From: Dehalococcoidia bacterium
Lineage (GTDB): Bacteria > Chloroflexota > Dehalococcoidia > DSTF01 > JACRBR01
Assembly (NCBI GenBank): GCA_021462855.1
Contig: JAJTXQ010000049.1
Span: 1 to 64,000, forward strand
DNA length: 64,000 nt
Direction: 5' to 3'
This document shows positions 35,717 to 44,602 of this stretch, piece after piece (within the stretch, counting starts at the first letter, position 1; each line of letters begins with the position of its first letter). Made by a program: the position numbers and the translations under genes. The notes below the pieces were generated by a model, which saw only the letters and a program-made list of their open reading frames with translations, was not told the origin of the DNA and searched no databases.

Positions 35717-35764
35717 CGCTTGTGCCTTTCTCTCGGCGGGGGTCGATGCCTGCCGGACAGCGGA

Positions 35765-35786
35765 AAGGGCAGGGTGCCCTGCCCTT
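35765..35786 (-). terminator. terminator of the small coiled-coil gene
   Basis: AAGGGCAGGG and CCCTGCCCTT form a near-perfect palindrome (10 bp, effective loop 4 nt) downstream of the coiled-coil protein gene on the minus strand and upstream of the MBL gene. Confidence 0.6.
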
Positions 35787-35822
35787 GGATATCGTACGTC
35801 AACGCTCGCGCGAGCGGGTAGC

Positions 35823-36098
35823 TCAGCCGCTCCAGGATGACGGCTGATCGTGCTGTGTCGCCGGCCCGGACATCCACTGCGGCGCCTGGCCGGGGGCGTG
35901 GTGCCGCGGCGGGTCAAGCGCGAACTGGGCTTCCGAGAGTGCGCGTTCGGCTTCGACGAGCGCGTCGTAGTGCGGGATCAGTGGCTGCAGTTGGGCGATC
36001 AGTCCCTCGATCCGCACGCGCTCGGCTTCGAGGTTGGCGAGGGTGATCTTCACCTGTTCCGTGCGTTGTTCGAGTTGAGAGAGGAACGAGTCGGTCAT
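35823..36098 (-). CDS. small coiled-coil protein, unknown function
   Basis: The 91-residue protein has a heptad-like helical N-terminal half ('LSQLEQRTEQVKITLANLEA', 'ALVEAERALSEAQFAL') and a Pro/Gln/Ser-rich tail. GAAGGAGA lies 11 nt before the ATG, and the frame ends before a hairpin terminator. It is divergent from the universal stress protein gene. The family is not recognised. Confidence 0.55.
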   Translation of the reverse strand: MTDSFLSQLEQRTEQVKITLANLEAERVRIEGLIAQLQPLIPHYDALVEAERALSEAQFALDPPRHHAPGQAPQWMSGPATQHDQPSSWSG

Positions 36099-36256
36099 GC
36101 CCGGGTCTGTCTCCTTCGTCCATGCGTCGATGCCTCGGCTCCACAGTGTCCCGCCGGCGGCGCGCGCACTCAAGTGCGGAGCGAACGAACTCTGTCAAGC
36201 GAACGGCGACTGCTGCGCGCGCGCGCCTGCTGGTAGCATGCGTGCAGGAGCGGAAC

Positions 36257-36883
36257 ATGGACTTTGCTGTCTTCGCGCTGGTCTGGGCGGGCATCGTCAT
36301 CGTCTCGATGGTGATCGTGAGTTACCTCGCGGTCCGCTGGGGCCGGGAGCCGTTTGGCTGGGCGCTGCTTACGGCGGTGCTCGGGCCGATCGCTATCGTC
36401 GGGTTGCTGGGCACGCGGCAGTCGGATGTGCAGAGGCCGAAGGGCTTCGAGCGCGTGGACGGCGGTGGGCGGGGGCAGGGCACGTCGTGCATCGTCGCGG
36501 CGGTCGACGCCTCAGCTGCGGCGGAGCGCGTCGCGCGATACATCACGGAGATGCATGCCCGGGGTACGGACGTGCAACTGCTCGCGGTGCTGCCACATGA
36601 GTTCCGCGCGCGGACGACTTCGACGCAGGAGACCGAGCATACGGCAGCGGTCGAGTCGATGACTGGCGCCGCACGCAGGATCCTCGATGAGGCCGGGGTG
36701 CAGCACCGCGTGACCGTCGGCTACGGCAGCCCGGGCGCCGAGATCGTGCGGTTCGGCGAGGAGGAGCAGGCCGACCTCATCGTCATCGGCAGGCGCGGGG
36801 CCGGGCTGTCGAAGGCGCTGCTGGGGTCGGTATCGGATCACGTCGTGAAGCACGCGACGCGGCCCGTCGTCGTGGTGGATTAG
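36257..36883 (+). CDS. membrane-anchored universal stress protein
   Basis: The 208-residue protein has two N-terminal transmembrane helices ('FALVWAGIVIVSMVIVSYLA' and 'WALLTAVLGPIAIVGLLG') joined to a UspA domain (about 75-208). The ATP-binding pattern G-x2-G-x9-G-S is intact in 'GRRGAGLSKALLGSVSDHV', so it probably binds ATP. CAGGAG precedes the ATG, and TAGCAT at 36234-36239 is the likely -10 box. The membrane anchor is uncommon among UspA proteins. Its stop is 13 bp from the convergent gmd stop. Confidence 0.85.
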   Translation: MDFAVFALVWAGIVIVSMVIVSYLAVRWGREPFGWALLTAVLGPIAIVGLLGTRQSDVQRPKGFERVDGGGRGQGTSCIVAAVDASAAAERVARYITEMHARGTDVQLLAVLPHEFRARTTSTQETEHTAAVESMTGAARRILDEAGVQHRVTVGYGSPGAEIVRFGEEEQADLIVIGRRGAGLSKALLGSVSDHVVKHATRPVVVVD

Positions 36884-36884
36884 C

Positions 36885-36910
36885 CGGCGTCCACGCTCAG
36901 GCGGACGCCG
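36885..36910. terminator. bidirectional hairpin between convergent genes
   Basis: CGGCGTCC and GGACGCCG form an 8-bp stem with a 10-nt loop between the stress-protein stop and the gmd stop, overlapping the last codons of gmd. It may terminate transcription from both sides. Confidence 0.45.
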
Positions 36911-37904
36911 CCGACAGCTTCGACTCCTGCGCGAGGTCGGCGTCGACCATCATCTCGACCAGTTGCCGGAACGAGACGTCGGGCTTCCAGCCAAGCTCCT
37001 TCTTCGCCTTTGACGCATCGGCGATCAGCAGGTCGACCTCGGCCGGGCGGATGAACTGCGGGTCGGTGCGGACGTGGTCCTCCCAGTTCAGGCCGAGGCG
37101 GCCGAACGCGAGGCGGGCGAAGTCCTTCACCTGGTGCGTCTCGCCGGTGCCGATGACGTAGTCGTCGGGCTTCTTCGCCTTGAGCATCAGGTGCATCGCG
37201 CGGACGTAGTCGCCGGCATAGCCCCAGTCCCGCCGCGGCTCGATGTCGCCGAGCAGGAGCTCCTTCTGCAGGCCGAGCTTGATGCGGGCGGCGGCGAGCG
37301 TGATCTTGCGCGACACGAACTCGGGTCCGCGCTTCGGTGACTCGTGGTTGAAGAGGATGCCGCTGCAGGCGTGGATCCCGTAGCTCTCGCGGTAGTTCAC
37401 CGTGATGTAGTGGGCGTACGCCTTCGCGACGCCGTACGGGCTTCGGGGATGGAACGGCGTCGTCTCGCTCTGCGGCGTCTCGCGCACCTTGCCGAACATC
37501 TCGCTGCTCGACGCCTGGTAGAACCGAATGCCGGCGCCCGACTTCGACCGCGACGACGACGCGCCGGTGGTGAGGCGGATCGCCTCGAGCATGCGCAGCG
37601 CGCCGAGGCCCGTGATCTCGCCGGTAAGCTCCGGCTGGTTCCAGCTGAGCATGACGAAGCTGATCGCGGCAAGGTTGTACACCTCGTCGGGCTTCACCTT
37701 CTGGACGGCGTTCATGAGGGACGCCTGGTCAAGCAGGTCGCCCTCGACGATGCGGACGTCCGGGAGCGTGCGTTCGATGATCTGCAGCTTGGGGTTCGCC
37801 TGGCCGCGGATCAGCCCGTAGACCTCGTAGCCCTGCGCGAGCAGGTGCTCGGACAGATAGAAGCCGTCCTGGCCGGTGATTCCCGTGATCAGCGCTCGTG
37901 GCAT
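36897..37904 (-). CDS. gmd: GDP-mannose 4,6-dehydratase
   Basis: The 335-residue short-chain-dehydrogenase-like enzyme makes GDP-4-keto-6-deoxymannose, the precursor of GDP-fucose and GDP-rhamnose for surface glycans. It has the NADP-binding '[20 protein letters not shown]', 'YNLAAISFV', '[11 protein letters not shown]', the catalytic YxxxK in '[11 protein letters not shown]', and '[16 protein letters not shown]'. Start ATG 37904 is chosen because GGGAGG lies 9 nt upstream; the in-frame ATG at 37913 abuts that site. No other nucleotide-sugar gene is adjacent. Confidence 0.92.
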   Translation of the reverse strand: MPRALITGITGQDGFYLSEHLLAQGYEVYGLIRGQANPKLQIIERTLPDVRIVEGDLLDQASLMNAVQKVKPDEVYNLAAISFVMLSWNQPELTGEITGLGALRMLEAIRLTTGASSSRSKSGAGIRFYQASSSEMFGKVRETPQSETTPFHPRSPYGVAKAYAHYITVNYRESYGIHACSGILFNHESPKRGPEFVSRKITLAAARIKLGLQKELLLGDIEPRRDWGYAGDYVRAMHLMLKAKKPDDYVIGTGETHQVKDFARLAFGRLGLNWEDHVRTDPQFIRPAEVDLLIADASKAKKELGWKPDVSFRQLVEMMVDADLAQESKLSAASA

Positions 37905-37950
37905 CGACTTCATCCTCCCGCGTGCTGGCAGGAAGGATACCGGATGCCTG

Positions 37951-38349
37951 TTATCGCATGCCGGTGACGCGCTCGGGCCGGATGCGGATGACGACCCGGA
38001 CATCGCCGGGCAGGTGGTTGGGGTACTTGTCCTGCCCGAGGTACTTCTTCGCGAGCTTGTCGATCCCCTCGGAGCCGCCCTTTGGAGTGATCTCGGTCAC
38101 CCTGCCGCGGATTTCGATGTACTCGTACGGGTTCGCGGCGTCCTGGACGCTGACGGCGACGGTGGGGTTGCGCTTGAGGTTGCGCACCTTGAGCCGCTTC
38201 TCCTCGCTGTTGACGATGACGTCATTGCCGTCGAGATCGATCCAGACGGGCGACACGGCGGGCGAGCCGTCCTTGTTCACGGTGGCGATGTGGGCGAAGT
38301 TCTTGCCGGTGAGCAACTTCTGCTGCTCCGGCGTGAGCGTGATGGTCAT
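37951..38349 (-). CDS. PPOX-class (F420- or FMN-dependent) oxidoreductase
   Basis: The 132-residue split-barrel flavoprotein has the family patterns '[20 protein letters not shown]', '[16 protein letters not shown]' and '[11 protein letters not shown]'. Many such proteins use F420 and reduce small heterocycles or biliverdin; the cofactor is uncertain. AAAGGA precedes the ATG. It lies 46 bp upstream of gmd on the same strand. Confidence 0.85.
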   Translation of the reverse strand: MTITLTPEQQKLLTGKNFAHIATVNKDGSPAVSPVWIDLDGNDVIVNSEEKRLKVRNLKRNPTVAVSVQDAANPYEYIEIRGRVTEITPKGGSEGIDKLAKKYLGQDKYPNHLPGDVRVVIRIRPERVTGMR

Positions 38350-38446
38350 GACCGGTGTCCTTTCGCAGCGGCAACCGGAAGCACCGCTGACAGCCCATTG
38401 TGGCGAAACGGGCATCGCACGGCCGTGCGTGGGCGCTGACCGCGCG

Positions 38447-39127
38447 TTACGCCGGCGTCCAGAAGTTGGTGTCCGGCGGCGGCTTCTCATCGCGGCCGGC
38501 GCCCGGCTTGGCGCCGCCGGGGATGATCGACGGGTCGATGGCGGCGCGCGTCGGGTCCTGGAAGTCCTCGAACGTCACCTCTCCGCTCGTGGTGTCGAGC
38601 ACGGCAAACGACAGGCGGAACGCGTTGCGCGGGTCGCGAGCCTCGCCGGCCGAGCCGGGGTTGATGACGAGGGCGCGGCCGACCCGCTCCGCCATCTGGT
38701 AATGCGTATGGCCGAGGATGATGTAGTCGGCATCGATCTCCGCAAGGCGGGAGAGGCTGCGGCTGTTGGGGTAGATGTACTCGTTGTGGGGCTCGAACGG
38801 GCTGCCGTGCACCATGAGCAGGCGCTTGCCGCCGACCGTCGTCTCGACGCGCGTGCCCTGCTCGCCCATGTACGCGAGCTCGTCGCGGCGCACCCAATCG
38901 GCGGCGCGGGCGCGCTCGCCCCACTTGCCGAGCAGCACCTCCTCGTGGTTGCCGAGGATGTAGCGCGCGCCGCGCTCCCGCAGGAGCGCGACCACCTCGT
39001 TGGAGAAGCGGAACTGGTACACGGCGTCGCCGGCGCACAGCAGCTCGTCGACGCCGCCCATGCGGTCGAGCGCGATGCGCAACGCCTCGTGGTTGCAGTG
39101 CACGTCGGCGACGATGCCTATGCGCAT
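38447..39127 (-). CDS. YfcE/MJ0936-type metallophosphoesterase
   Basis: The 226-residue calcineurin-like phosphoesterase has 'GIVADVHCNHEAL' (DxH), 'LCAGDAV' (GD), 'ILGNHEEVLL' (GNHE) and 'IILGHTHYQM' (GHTH), giving the complete dimetal site. The substrate is unknown. Its ATG begins 4 bases after the MATE stop, so the pair is coupled. Confidence 0.9.
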   Translation of the reverse strand: MRIGIVADVHCNHEALRIALDRMGGVDELLCAGDAVYQFRFSNEVVALLRERGARYILGNHEEVLLGKWGERARAADWVRRDELAYMGEQGTRVETTVGGKRLLMVHGSPFEPHNEYIYPNSRSLSRLAEIDADYIILGHTHYQMAERVGRALVINPGSAGEARDPRNAFRLSFAVLDTTSGEVTFEDFQDPTRAAIDPSIIPGGAKPGAGRDEKPPPDTNFWTPA

Positions 39128-39131
39128 GCGC

Positions 39132-40514
39132 TCAAACCCTCATCGTCTTCCACTTGCCGGTGCGGAACCGCAGCAGCACGAGCGCGGCGCGCACCCAGTT
39201 CTCGCTGAGCGCGGCCAGCCACGCGAACGGGGCGCTGAGGCCGAACCCGATCACCAGCAGGGCGGCGAGCGGCACACGGATGCCCCACGCGGTGAACGTG
39301 AACGTGCCGAGCACGAAGCGCACGTCGCCGGCGCCGCGCAGGGCGCCCGACAGCGAGCCGTGGATCGCCAGCGCGGGCAGCGCGAAGGCGAACACCCGGA
39401 GCAGCTTCGTGCCCGTGTCGACGACCTCCTGGTCGCTGACGAAGGCGCGGACGATCAGCGGCGCAAAGGCGAACTGCGCGGCGGCCATCGCCGTCAGGGC
39501 GCAGATGGCGAAGAAGTGTGTGCGTTTGGCGACGGCCTCGGCGGTATCGGGGTCGCCGGCGCCGAGGTAGCGGCCAACGAGCGCCGTCGCCGATGTCCCG
39601 AGCGCGAACGCCGGGAGGAGCGCGATCTCGACCGAGCGCATGGCGAGCGAGTGCGCGGCGAGCTGGTCGGTGCCGAGTCGGGCGATGATCCGCGTGTAGA
39701 CGAGGAACGCGAACATGAACTGCGTCTCTTCGAGCCCGACGGGCAGGCCGATGCGGAAGAGGCGGGCGTAGTCCTCCCGGGCGCCGTTCAGCAAGCGGAG
39801 CGGCGCGATGCGCAGCGGCGCGCGCGGGCTCGCGGCGATGGCCAGCGCGATGAGCCCGCCCGCCACCGACGCCGACGCGTAGCCGATGCCGGAGGCCTGC
39901 ACGCCCAGGTCGGCGACCACGCCGCTGATCAGCAGGAACGTCACGAGCGCGTTGACGGCGTTGACGACGATCAGGATGAGCATGGTGATCCACGTGTTGC
40001 CCATGCCACGGAAGGCGCCGCTGACGGTGTAGAGCGCCGTGAGCATGGGAAAAGCGATGGCGCCCGCGCGGAGGTAGTTGACGCCGAGCGGCACGACCTC
40101 CGGGCGGGCGCCCATGAGGCGCATGATCTGCGGCGCGAATGCGAAGATGAGCGCCGTGCAGGCGAACCCCCACAGCAGTCCGGCGACGAGCGCCGCGTGC
40201 ACGCCGTGCTGGGCGCGCGCCGTGTCCCCGGCGCCCGCGTCGCGCGCGATGACGGCGGTCGCGCCGACCTCGATGGCGAGGGCGCCGGCCAGCGGCACCC
40301 AGAACATCAGCGCGCCGATGCCGATCGCCGCGACGCCGTCCGCGCCGACGTAGTGGCCGACGAGCGCGGCGTCGACGGCGCTGAGCACCGAGATCGACAT
40401 GCGCTCGACGACGACCGGCCAGGCGAGCCGGAGAATGGTGCCGGACACGCCGCGCGAACGGAGATGCGCCGCGATGCCGGCATCGGACGGTACTACTTCG
40501 GTGCCGGTCGACAA
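39132..40514 (-). CDS. MATE-family efflux transporter
   Basis: The 460-residue protein has twelve predicted transmembrane helices in two related halves, with 'AWPVVVERMSISVLSAVDAA' at the start of the first half and 'GLPVGLEETQFMFAFLVYTR' starting the second. It should export cationic drugs or metabolites in exchange for H+ or Na+. The start is TTG with GAGG about 10 nt upstream; TACGCT at 40545-40550 is a likely -10 box, giving a short leader. It is followed directly by the phosphoesterase gene. Confidence 0.9.
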   Translation of the reverse strand: MSTGTEVVPSDAGIAAHLRSRGVSGTILRLAWPVVVERMSISVLSAVDAALVGHYVGADGVAAIGIGALMFWVPLAGALAIEVGATAVIARDAGAGDTARAQHGVHAALVAGLLWGFACTALIFAFAPQIMRLMGARPEVVPLGVNYLRAGAIAFPMLTALYTVSGAFRGMGNTWITMLILIVVNAVNALVTFLLISGVVADLGVQASGIGYASASVAGGLIALAIAASPRAPLRIAPLRLLNGAREDYARLFRIGLPVGLEETQFMFAFLVYTRIIARLGTDQLAAHSLAMRSVEIALLPAFALGTSATALVGRYLGAGDPDTAEAVAKRTHFFAICALTAMAAAQFAFAPLIVRAFVSDQEVVDTGTKLLRVFAFALPALAIHGSLSGALRGAGDVRFVLGTFTFTAWGIRVPLAALLVIGFGLSAPFAWLAALSENWVRAALVLLRFRTGKWKTMRV

Positions 40515-40574
40515 GCGATACCTCGACGCGCTGCGGGACGGTGCAGCGTAGCACGGCGCGGTGGCCGCGCTGTG

Positions 40575-41624
40575 TCAGGGCGCGGAAGGCGTGTCGCCTG
40601 GTTCAGGGGTTGGCGTGTCGCTGGGCGCGGGCGACCGCGTGTCGCTGGGTGCGGGGGACGGCGTGTCGCTGGGCGCCGGAGTTGGGGTGTCGCTCGGCGC
40701 GGGCGAAGGCGTGTCACTGGGCGCCGGCGACGCGGTGGCGCTCGGCGGGACAGGGGTCCCGGTTGGCCGCGGTGTATTGGTAGCGGTCCTGGTCGACGTC
40801 TCGGTTGGGTTTTCCGTCGGGGTGTCGGCGGGCAGCGCGGTGTCGACAGGGAGCGCGGCGAGTGCGTCGGGCGAGGGCAGCGGGACGTCGGGTGGGAGCG
40901 GCGCTTCGGCGAGCCGCGGGTCCACGGGGCGAGCCGTTGGGTTGAACACGCGTGGCACGCGGCGCGGCGTGAGCTTGATCTTCTGTGGCTTGCCGGGGCC
41001 GTAGTTACCGGACACGAGCGTTTCGCCTTCGGCCGGAATGCCGCTGCGGCCGGCCACGTCGTCGAACGTGATCGGGACCGACTGCGTCGAGTACGCGCCG
41101 TCCTGGGTGATCTGCACCTGGAAGTGCAGGTGCGCGCCGGGCCCGGTGTCGCCAGCGCCGCACGTGACGCCGGTCTCGCCGGAGATGGCGATGGGCTCGC
41201 CGCGCGCGATCACCTGGCCGGGCTCAACCTCGATCGAGTGGTAGGCGAGATGCAGGTACAGGCCCGACGTGCCGTCGCCGTGGTCGATGACGACGTAGTT
41301 GGCGGACGCCGAGAAGCGGGGGTCGCAGCCGCCGCTGTTCGAGTCTTCGCGCACCATGGTGACGCGGCCGCCGCGCGCAGCGACGACCGTCTCGTAGTTC
41401 AAGCCGAAGTCGAAGGCGTAGGCGGCGGCGCCGTTGTGGGTGAGCGGCGTCTCCTCGCCCTGTGTGACATCCTGCAGCTCGCCGCCGGGCCAGGGGAGCA
41501 GATAGCCTGGCGGCGCCGGGTACTGCGGGCGGTCGGTGGGCCGCTCGTCGCCACCAATGGGTGGCACGATGGCGGCGAGCAGCATGACGGTCGCGGTGAT
41601 CGCGGAGATGGCGAGGGACAACAA
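40575..41624 (-). CDS. exported M23-type metallopeptidase with Pro/Ser/Thr-rich tail
   Basis: The 349-residue protein has an N-terminal signal or anchor helix ('LAISAITATVMLLAAIVPPI'). An LytM/M23 domain (about 45-185) retains the metal pattern H-x7-D in 'THNGAAAYAFDFG' and HxH in 'GPGAHLHFQ', so it is likely an active cell-wall endopeptidase. After residue about 230 it becomes a Pro/Ser/Thr/Asp-rich tail ending in six 8-residue repeats. The start is TTG, with GAGG about 11 nt upstream. It is divergent from a second M23-like gene. Confidence 0.8.
   Translation of the reverse strand: MLSLAISAITATVMLLAAIVPPIGGDERPTDRPQYPAPPGYLLPWPGGELQDVTQGEETPLTHNGAAAYAFDFGLNYETVVAARGGRVTMVREDSNSGGCDPRFSASANYVVIDHGDGTSGLYLHLAYHSIEVEPGQVIARGEPIAISGETGVTCGAGDTGPGAHLHFQVQITQDGAYSTQSVPITFDDVAGRSGIPAEGETLVSGNYGPGKPQKIKLTPRRVPRVFNPTARPVDPRLAEAPLPPDVPLPSPDALAALPVDTALPADTPTENPTETSTRTATNTPRPTGTPVPPSATASPAPSDTPSPAPSDTPTPAPSDTPSPAPSDTRSPAPSDTPTPEPGDTPSAP
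40590..40733 (-). repeat. six tandem 24-bp coding repeats
   Basis: Six consecutive 8-residue units of the form xxPAPSDT (last one degenerate, PTPEPGDT) are encoded near the 3' end of the M23 gene. They look like an expandable wall-spanning linker and vary mostly at the first residue. Confidence 0.85.
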
Positions 41625-41733
41625 CAGGCAACCTCAACTTGAGCGGGATTCGGTGCGGGTACGTTGTCACGGATTCGTGCCGGGCGGGGTAATAGGAGTT
41701 TACCCCCGGATTGCCCGGTCATGTGGGGTAGCG

Positions 41734-42684
41734 ATGCGTGGCGGGGCGCATAAACGGTCAAGGAGACATAACGTCGTACTCATTGCCGCGGCGGCTGCCG
41801 TGATTCTTTCCATAACAGCATGCGGGGAAGCAGGAAGGGGATTGCCTCCGGACCCGACGGCGACGGCGCCGGGCGCGACGCCGACTGCAGGACGGCCGAC
41901 GTTCGCCCCGCCCGCCACCGTCGCGCCGACGCCGGAGCCGGCCGATACGGCATTGCCGTTCGGGTTCCCGCTGGATGCCGCGCAGCTGACCGATGCCGTT
42001 TCCGGGCCACCGGGCGCGCGCGCCATCGCCACCGGGCAGGGACCGCCGGTCGCCGCATACAGCCGCCGCGACCAGCCGTCGGGCGAGGCTGCCCGGGCGA
42101 ACGCGTCGGGGGGGAACTGCCGGGTGCACGCGGAGTACGAGGGCGCGCCGGCCGTCGACTGGTACGTGCCGGCCGGGACGCCTGTGCACGCGACGATGGA
42201 CGGCGAAGCGGAGCTATACGTGAACACGCTGGCCAACGCGTTCGACGCGTACGGCGTCTCGCGGGAGCCGTACCTCGGCGACCCAGACCGCGGCCGTGCG
42301 CCGCTGCAGCCGTTTCCCGGCCCCGGCGGCGGCATGGGCGTGTACATCCGCGTCACCGGCGCGGCGTATCGCACCGACTACGGGCACCTCGACCTGGCGC
42401 GCACGCTCGCGGCGCTGGCCCCGGCCGACGGGCTGGCGTTCGTCCCGCCGTACACGCCGGCGTTCGACTACGCGAGTGCCTTCGCGCCGCTGCGCGCATC
42501 GGGCGCGGCCGATCAGATCGCGACGTTCCGCGTGCGGCGCGGCGACGTCATCGGCTACACGGGCGACGCGGGGTACTCGGAGGCGCCGCACCTGCACTAC
42601 GCCATCGCGCGGCGGTCCGACGGCGCGAAGCTGTGCCCGACGTCGGAGGCCGGGTTCGCGGATGGCGGCTGGCTCGAGCGTTAG
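41734..42684 (+). CDS. lipoprotein with degenerate M23-like domain
   Basis: The 316-residue protein begins with a lipoprotein signal (basic N-terminus, hydrophobic 'VVLIAAAAAVILS', lipobox ITAC with Cys near residue 30). A Pro/Thr-rich spacer and an M23-like domain follow (about 125-310) containing 'AVDWYVPAGTPVHATMDGEA', 'YGHLDLA' and 'PHLHYAIARR'. The Asp and HxH ligands are present, but the usual first histidine four residues before that Asp is not evident, so activity is doubtful. The ATG at 41734 is chosen by position after a GGGGTA site; the start is uncertain. It is convergent with the DUF952 gene (4-bp overlap). Confidence 0.75.
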   Translation: MRGGAHKRSRRHNVVLIAAAAAVILSITACGEAGRGLPPDPTATAPGATPTAGRPTFAPPATVAPTPEPADTALPFGFPLDAAQLTDAVSGPPGARAIATGQGPPVAAYSRRDQPSGEAARANASGGNCRVHAEYEGAPAVDWYVPAGTPVHATMDGEAELYVNTLANAFDAYGVSREPYLGDPDRGRAPLQPFPGPGGGMGVYIRVTGAAYRTDYGHLDLARTLAALAPADGLAFVPPYTPAFDYASAFAPLRASGAADQIATFRVRRGDVIGYTGDAGYSEAPHLHYAIARRSDGAKLCPTSEAGFADGGWLER

Positions 42685-43049
42685 CCGGCCTTCGGCGGGC
42701 CGGGCGTGAACCGCGGCGGCAGAAACGAGCCGTCGGCTTCGCGGAGGACGGGGATGACGGCGGTAATCGCGTCGCGGTTCAGCGGGCCGTAGATGTGCGG
42801 GTAGATGCGCGAGCCGTCCTCGTACCTCACCTCCGCGTGCACCTTCGATACGTCGATCACGAGCGCGATGTACATGTTGCGGTCGTCGCGATAATGACGG
42901 TTGGCCGTGTCGGCGAGGTTCTGCGCGCCGTCGGTACAGTGGATGAATCCGTCGGCGGCGAATGCGGCAGGCAGGTAGTCGGCGCCCGGAGCGCACGAGC
43001 GAAAGTAGTCCGCGCGCACGAGGTGGAATGTGAGCGGGCCGCCGGTCAC
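42681..43049 (-). CDS. DUF952 family protein
   Basis: The 122-residue protein has the DUF952 hallmarks 'DGFIHCTDGAQNLADTANRH' and 'RIYPHIYGPLNRDAI'. The fold is related to ADP-ribosyltransferase/KptA-like proteins, and the function is unknown. Its start overlaps the MoxR stop by 4 bases (ATGA), so it is translated with MoxR. Confidence 0.85.
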   Translation of the reverse strand: MTGGPLTFHLVRADYFRSCAPGADYLPAAFAADGFIHCTDGAQNLADTANRHYRDDRNMYIALVIDVSKVHAEVRYEDGSRIYPHIYGPLNRDAITAVIPVLREADGSFLPPRFTPGPPKAG

Positions 43050-44038
43050 GGCACCTCGACGCCGGCGAGGACGCGGCGCACGATTTCGTCGGACGTGACG
43101 TTTTCGGCCTCGGCCTCGTACGTGATGACGATGCGGTGGCGCAGCACGTCGGGCGCGACGGACTTGATGTCATCGGGTTCGACGAACCCGCGTCCGTTCA
43201 CGAATGCGTGCGCGCGCGCCGCTTGCGCGAGGTAGATGCTGGCCCGCGGCGACGCGCCGAACTCGATGAGCGGGCGCAGTCCATGGAGCCGATACGCCTC
43301 CGGTTCGCGGGTGGCGTAGACGAGGTGGACGATGTAATCGCGCAGCCGGTCGTCCATGTGCACGTCGCGCAATGCGGAGGACGCCATGGTCACGGCTTGC
43401 GGGCCGGCGACCACAGCGACAGGCACGGCGCTGTTCGGCGCGACGTAGCGGTCGAGGATGCGCTTCTCCTCCTCGCGCGTGGGGTAGGTGACATGCACCT
43501 TGAGCATGAAGCGGTCGAGTTGCGCCTCCGGGAGGGCGTATGTGCCTTCGTGCTCGATCGGGTTCTGCGTGGCGAGCACGAGGAATGGCTCTTCGAGCGG
43601 GAACGTGGTGCCGCCGATGCTCACCTGCCGCTCCTGCATTGCCTCGAGCAGCGCCGACTGCACTTTTGCTGGCGCGCGGTTGATCTCGTCGGCGAGGACG
43701 ATGTTGGCGAAGATGGGCCCCTTGCGGACGTGGAACTGGCCGTCCTGCGGGCTGTACATCGTCGTGCCGGTGATGTCGGCGGGGAGCAGGTCCGGGGTGA
43801 ACTGGATGCGCACAAACGAGGCGTCGACCGCCCGGGCCAGGGTGCTGACGGTGAGGGTCTTGGCGAGGCCCGGCACACCCTCGATAAGGATGTGGCCCCG
43901 GCAGAGCATGGCGATGAGCAGCCGCTCCACCAGCAGATCCTGGCCGACGATGACCTTCGCCACCTCGTCCTTGACGGCGGTGATGAAGGCGCCCTGGCCC
44001 CGCACCCGTTCGTTCAGCGCCGCGATGTCCGTCGCCAT
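43046..44038 (-). CDS. MoxR-family AAA+ ATPase
   Basis: The 330-residue ATPase has Walker A 'IEGVPGLAKTLTVSTLARA', Walker B 'NIVLADEINRAPAKVQSALL', sensor 1 'VLATQNPIEHEGTYALPEAQ' and a C-terminal lid. MoxR proteins act as chaperones with von Willebrand factor A proteins; here the usual DUF58/VWA partner is absent and a DUF952 gene follows instead. AGGAG lies 5 nt before the ATG. Confidence 0.92.
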   Translation of the reverse strand: MATDIAALNERVRGQGAFITAVKDEVAKVIVGQDLLVERLLIAMLCRGHILIEGVPGLAKTLTVSTLARAVDASFVRIQFTPDLLPADITGTTMYSPQDGQFHVRKGPIFANIVLADEINRAPAKVQSALLEAMQERQVSIGGTTFPLEEPFLVLATQNPIEHEGTYALPEAQLDRFMLKVHVTYPTREEEKRILDRYVAPNSAVPVAVVAGPQAVTMASSALRDVHMDDRLRDYIVHLVYATREPEAYRLHGLRPLIEFGASPRASIYLAQAARAHAFVNGRGFVEPDDIKSVAPDVLRHRIVITYEAEAENVTSDEIVRRVLAGVEVP

Positions 44039-44168
44039 GCACGCTCCTGGCCTCGTGCGACAGTCTACCCGGAGCGGCGGCGGGAATCGCGGTGGAACCA
44101 ACGCGGCCGCCGGCGCGTCAGATCCAGGGAGCATTGACGCGACGGGTCAGGTCGTGCCATTCGGCACA

Positions 44169-44198
44169 TTGTGAGGCTGATCGGCGCCGCCGAATAAT
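44169..44198 (+). promoter_or_regulatory. promoter of the small anchored protein / DsbA / VKOR operon
   Basis: TTGTGA (44169-44174), an 18-bp spacer and AATAAT (44193-44198) resemble a sigma-70 promoter. The start site would fall within a few bases of the ATG at 44208. The rest of 44039-44168 shows nothing clear. Confidence 0.45.
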
Positions 44199-44207
44199 GA
44201 AGGTGAG

Positions 44208-44543
44208 ATGGGCAACCTGATGCGGGTGATGTTACGCCACCGCGCCGTCGTGACGGTCGCGCTGGTGTCCGTGCTGCTCACGAACCTCCTGGTCATCGGG
44301 CGTGTGAGCCCGGCGGACCCGACAAAGGGCGACCTGCCGCTCGCCGCGCGCTGCCAGGGCGGTGGCCCCGGCTGTGCCGAGCAGCCGATGCTGCCCGCTC
44401 CGGTCGGCGGCATGCCGCAGTTCGACACGCCTCCGGCACCCGCGTTCGGCGCGCTCGTGATGATCCCCCCGGCGCCGCCTTCGGCGCCCGGCGACCCGCC
44501 GCCCGCTTCGATCGAACGTCCTCCCGCACTGAGCGTCGCGTAG
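44208..44543 (+). CDS. small membrane-anchored Pro-rich protein, unknown function
   Basis: The 111-residue protein has one N-terminal helix ('AVVTVALVSVLLTNLLVIG') and an extracytoplasmic Pro/Ala-rich tail with two cysteines ('RCQGGGPGCAEQ'). AAGGTGAG is just before the ATG. It precedes the DsbA-like gene by 59 bp on the same strand, so it may be an oxidation substrate or partner of that system. The family is not recognised. Confidence 0.55.
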   Translation: MGNLMRVMLRHRAVVTVALVSVLLTNLLVIGRVSPADPTKGDLPLAARCQGGGPGCAEQPMLPAPVGGMPQFDTPPAPAFGALVMIPPAPPSAPGDPPPASIERPPALSVA

Positions 44544-44602
44544 GCCGCGCCGCGGCATACCCGCGGCCATCCACGAGACATTCAGCACACGGAGGATGGA
44601 TC

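Noticed and set aside
40590-40733. CRISPR-like short repeats
   Set aside because: The repeats are contiguous, in frame, without spacers, and encode a Pro/Ser/Thr/Asp linker.
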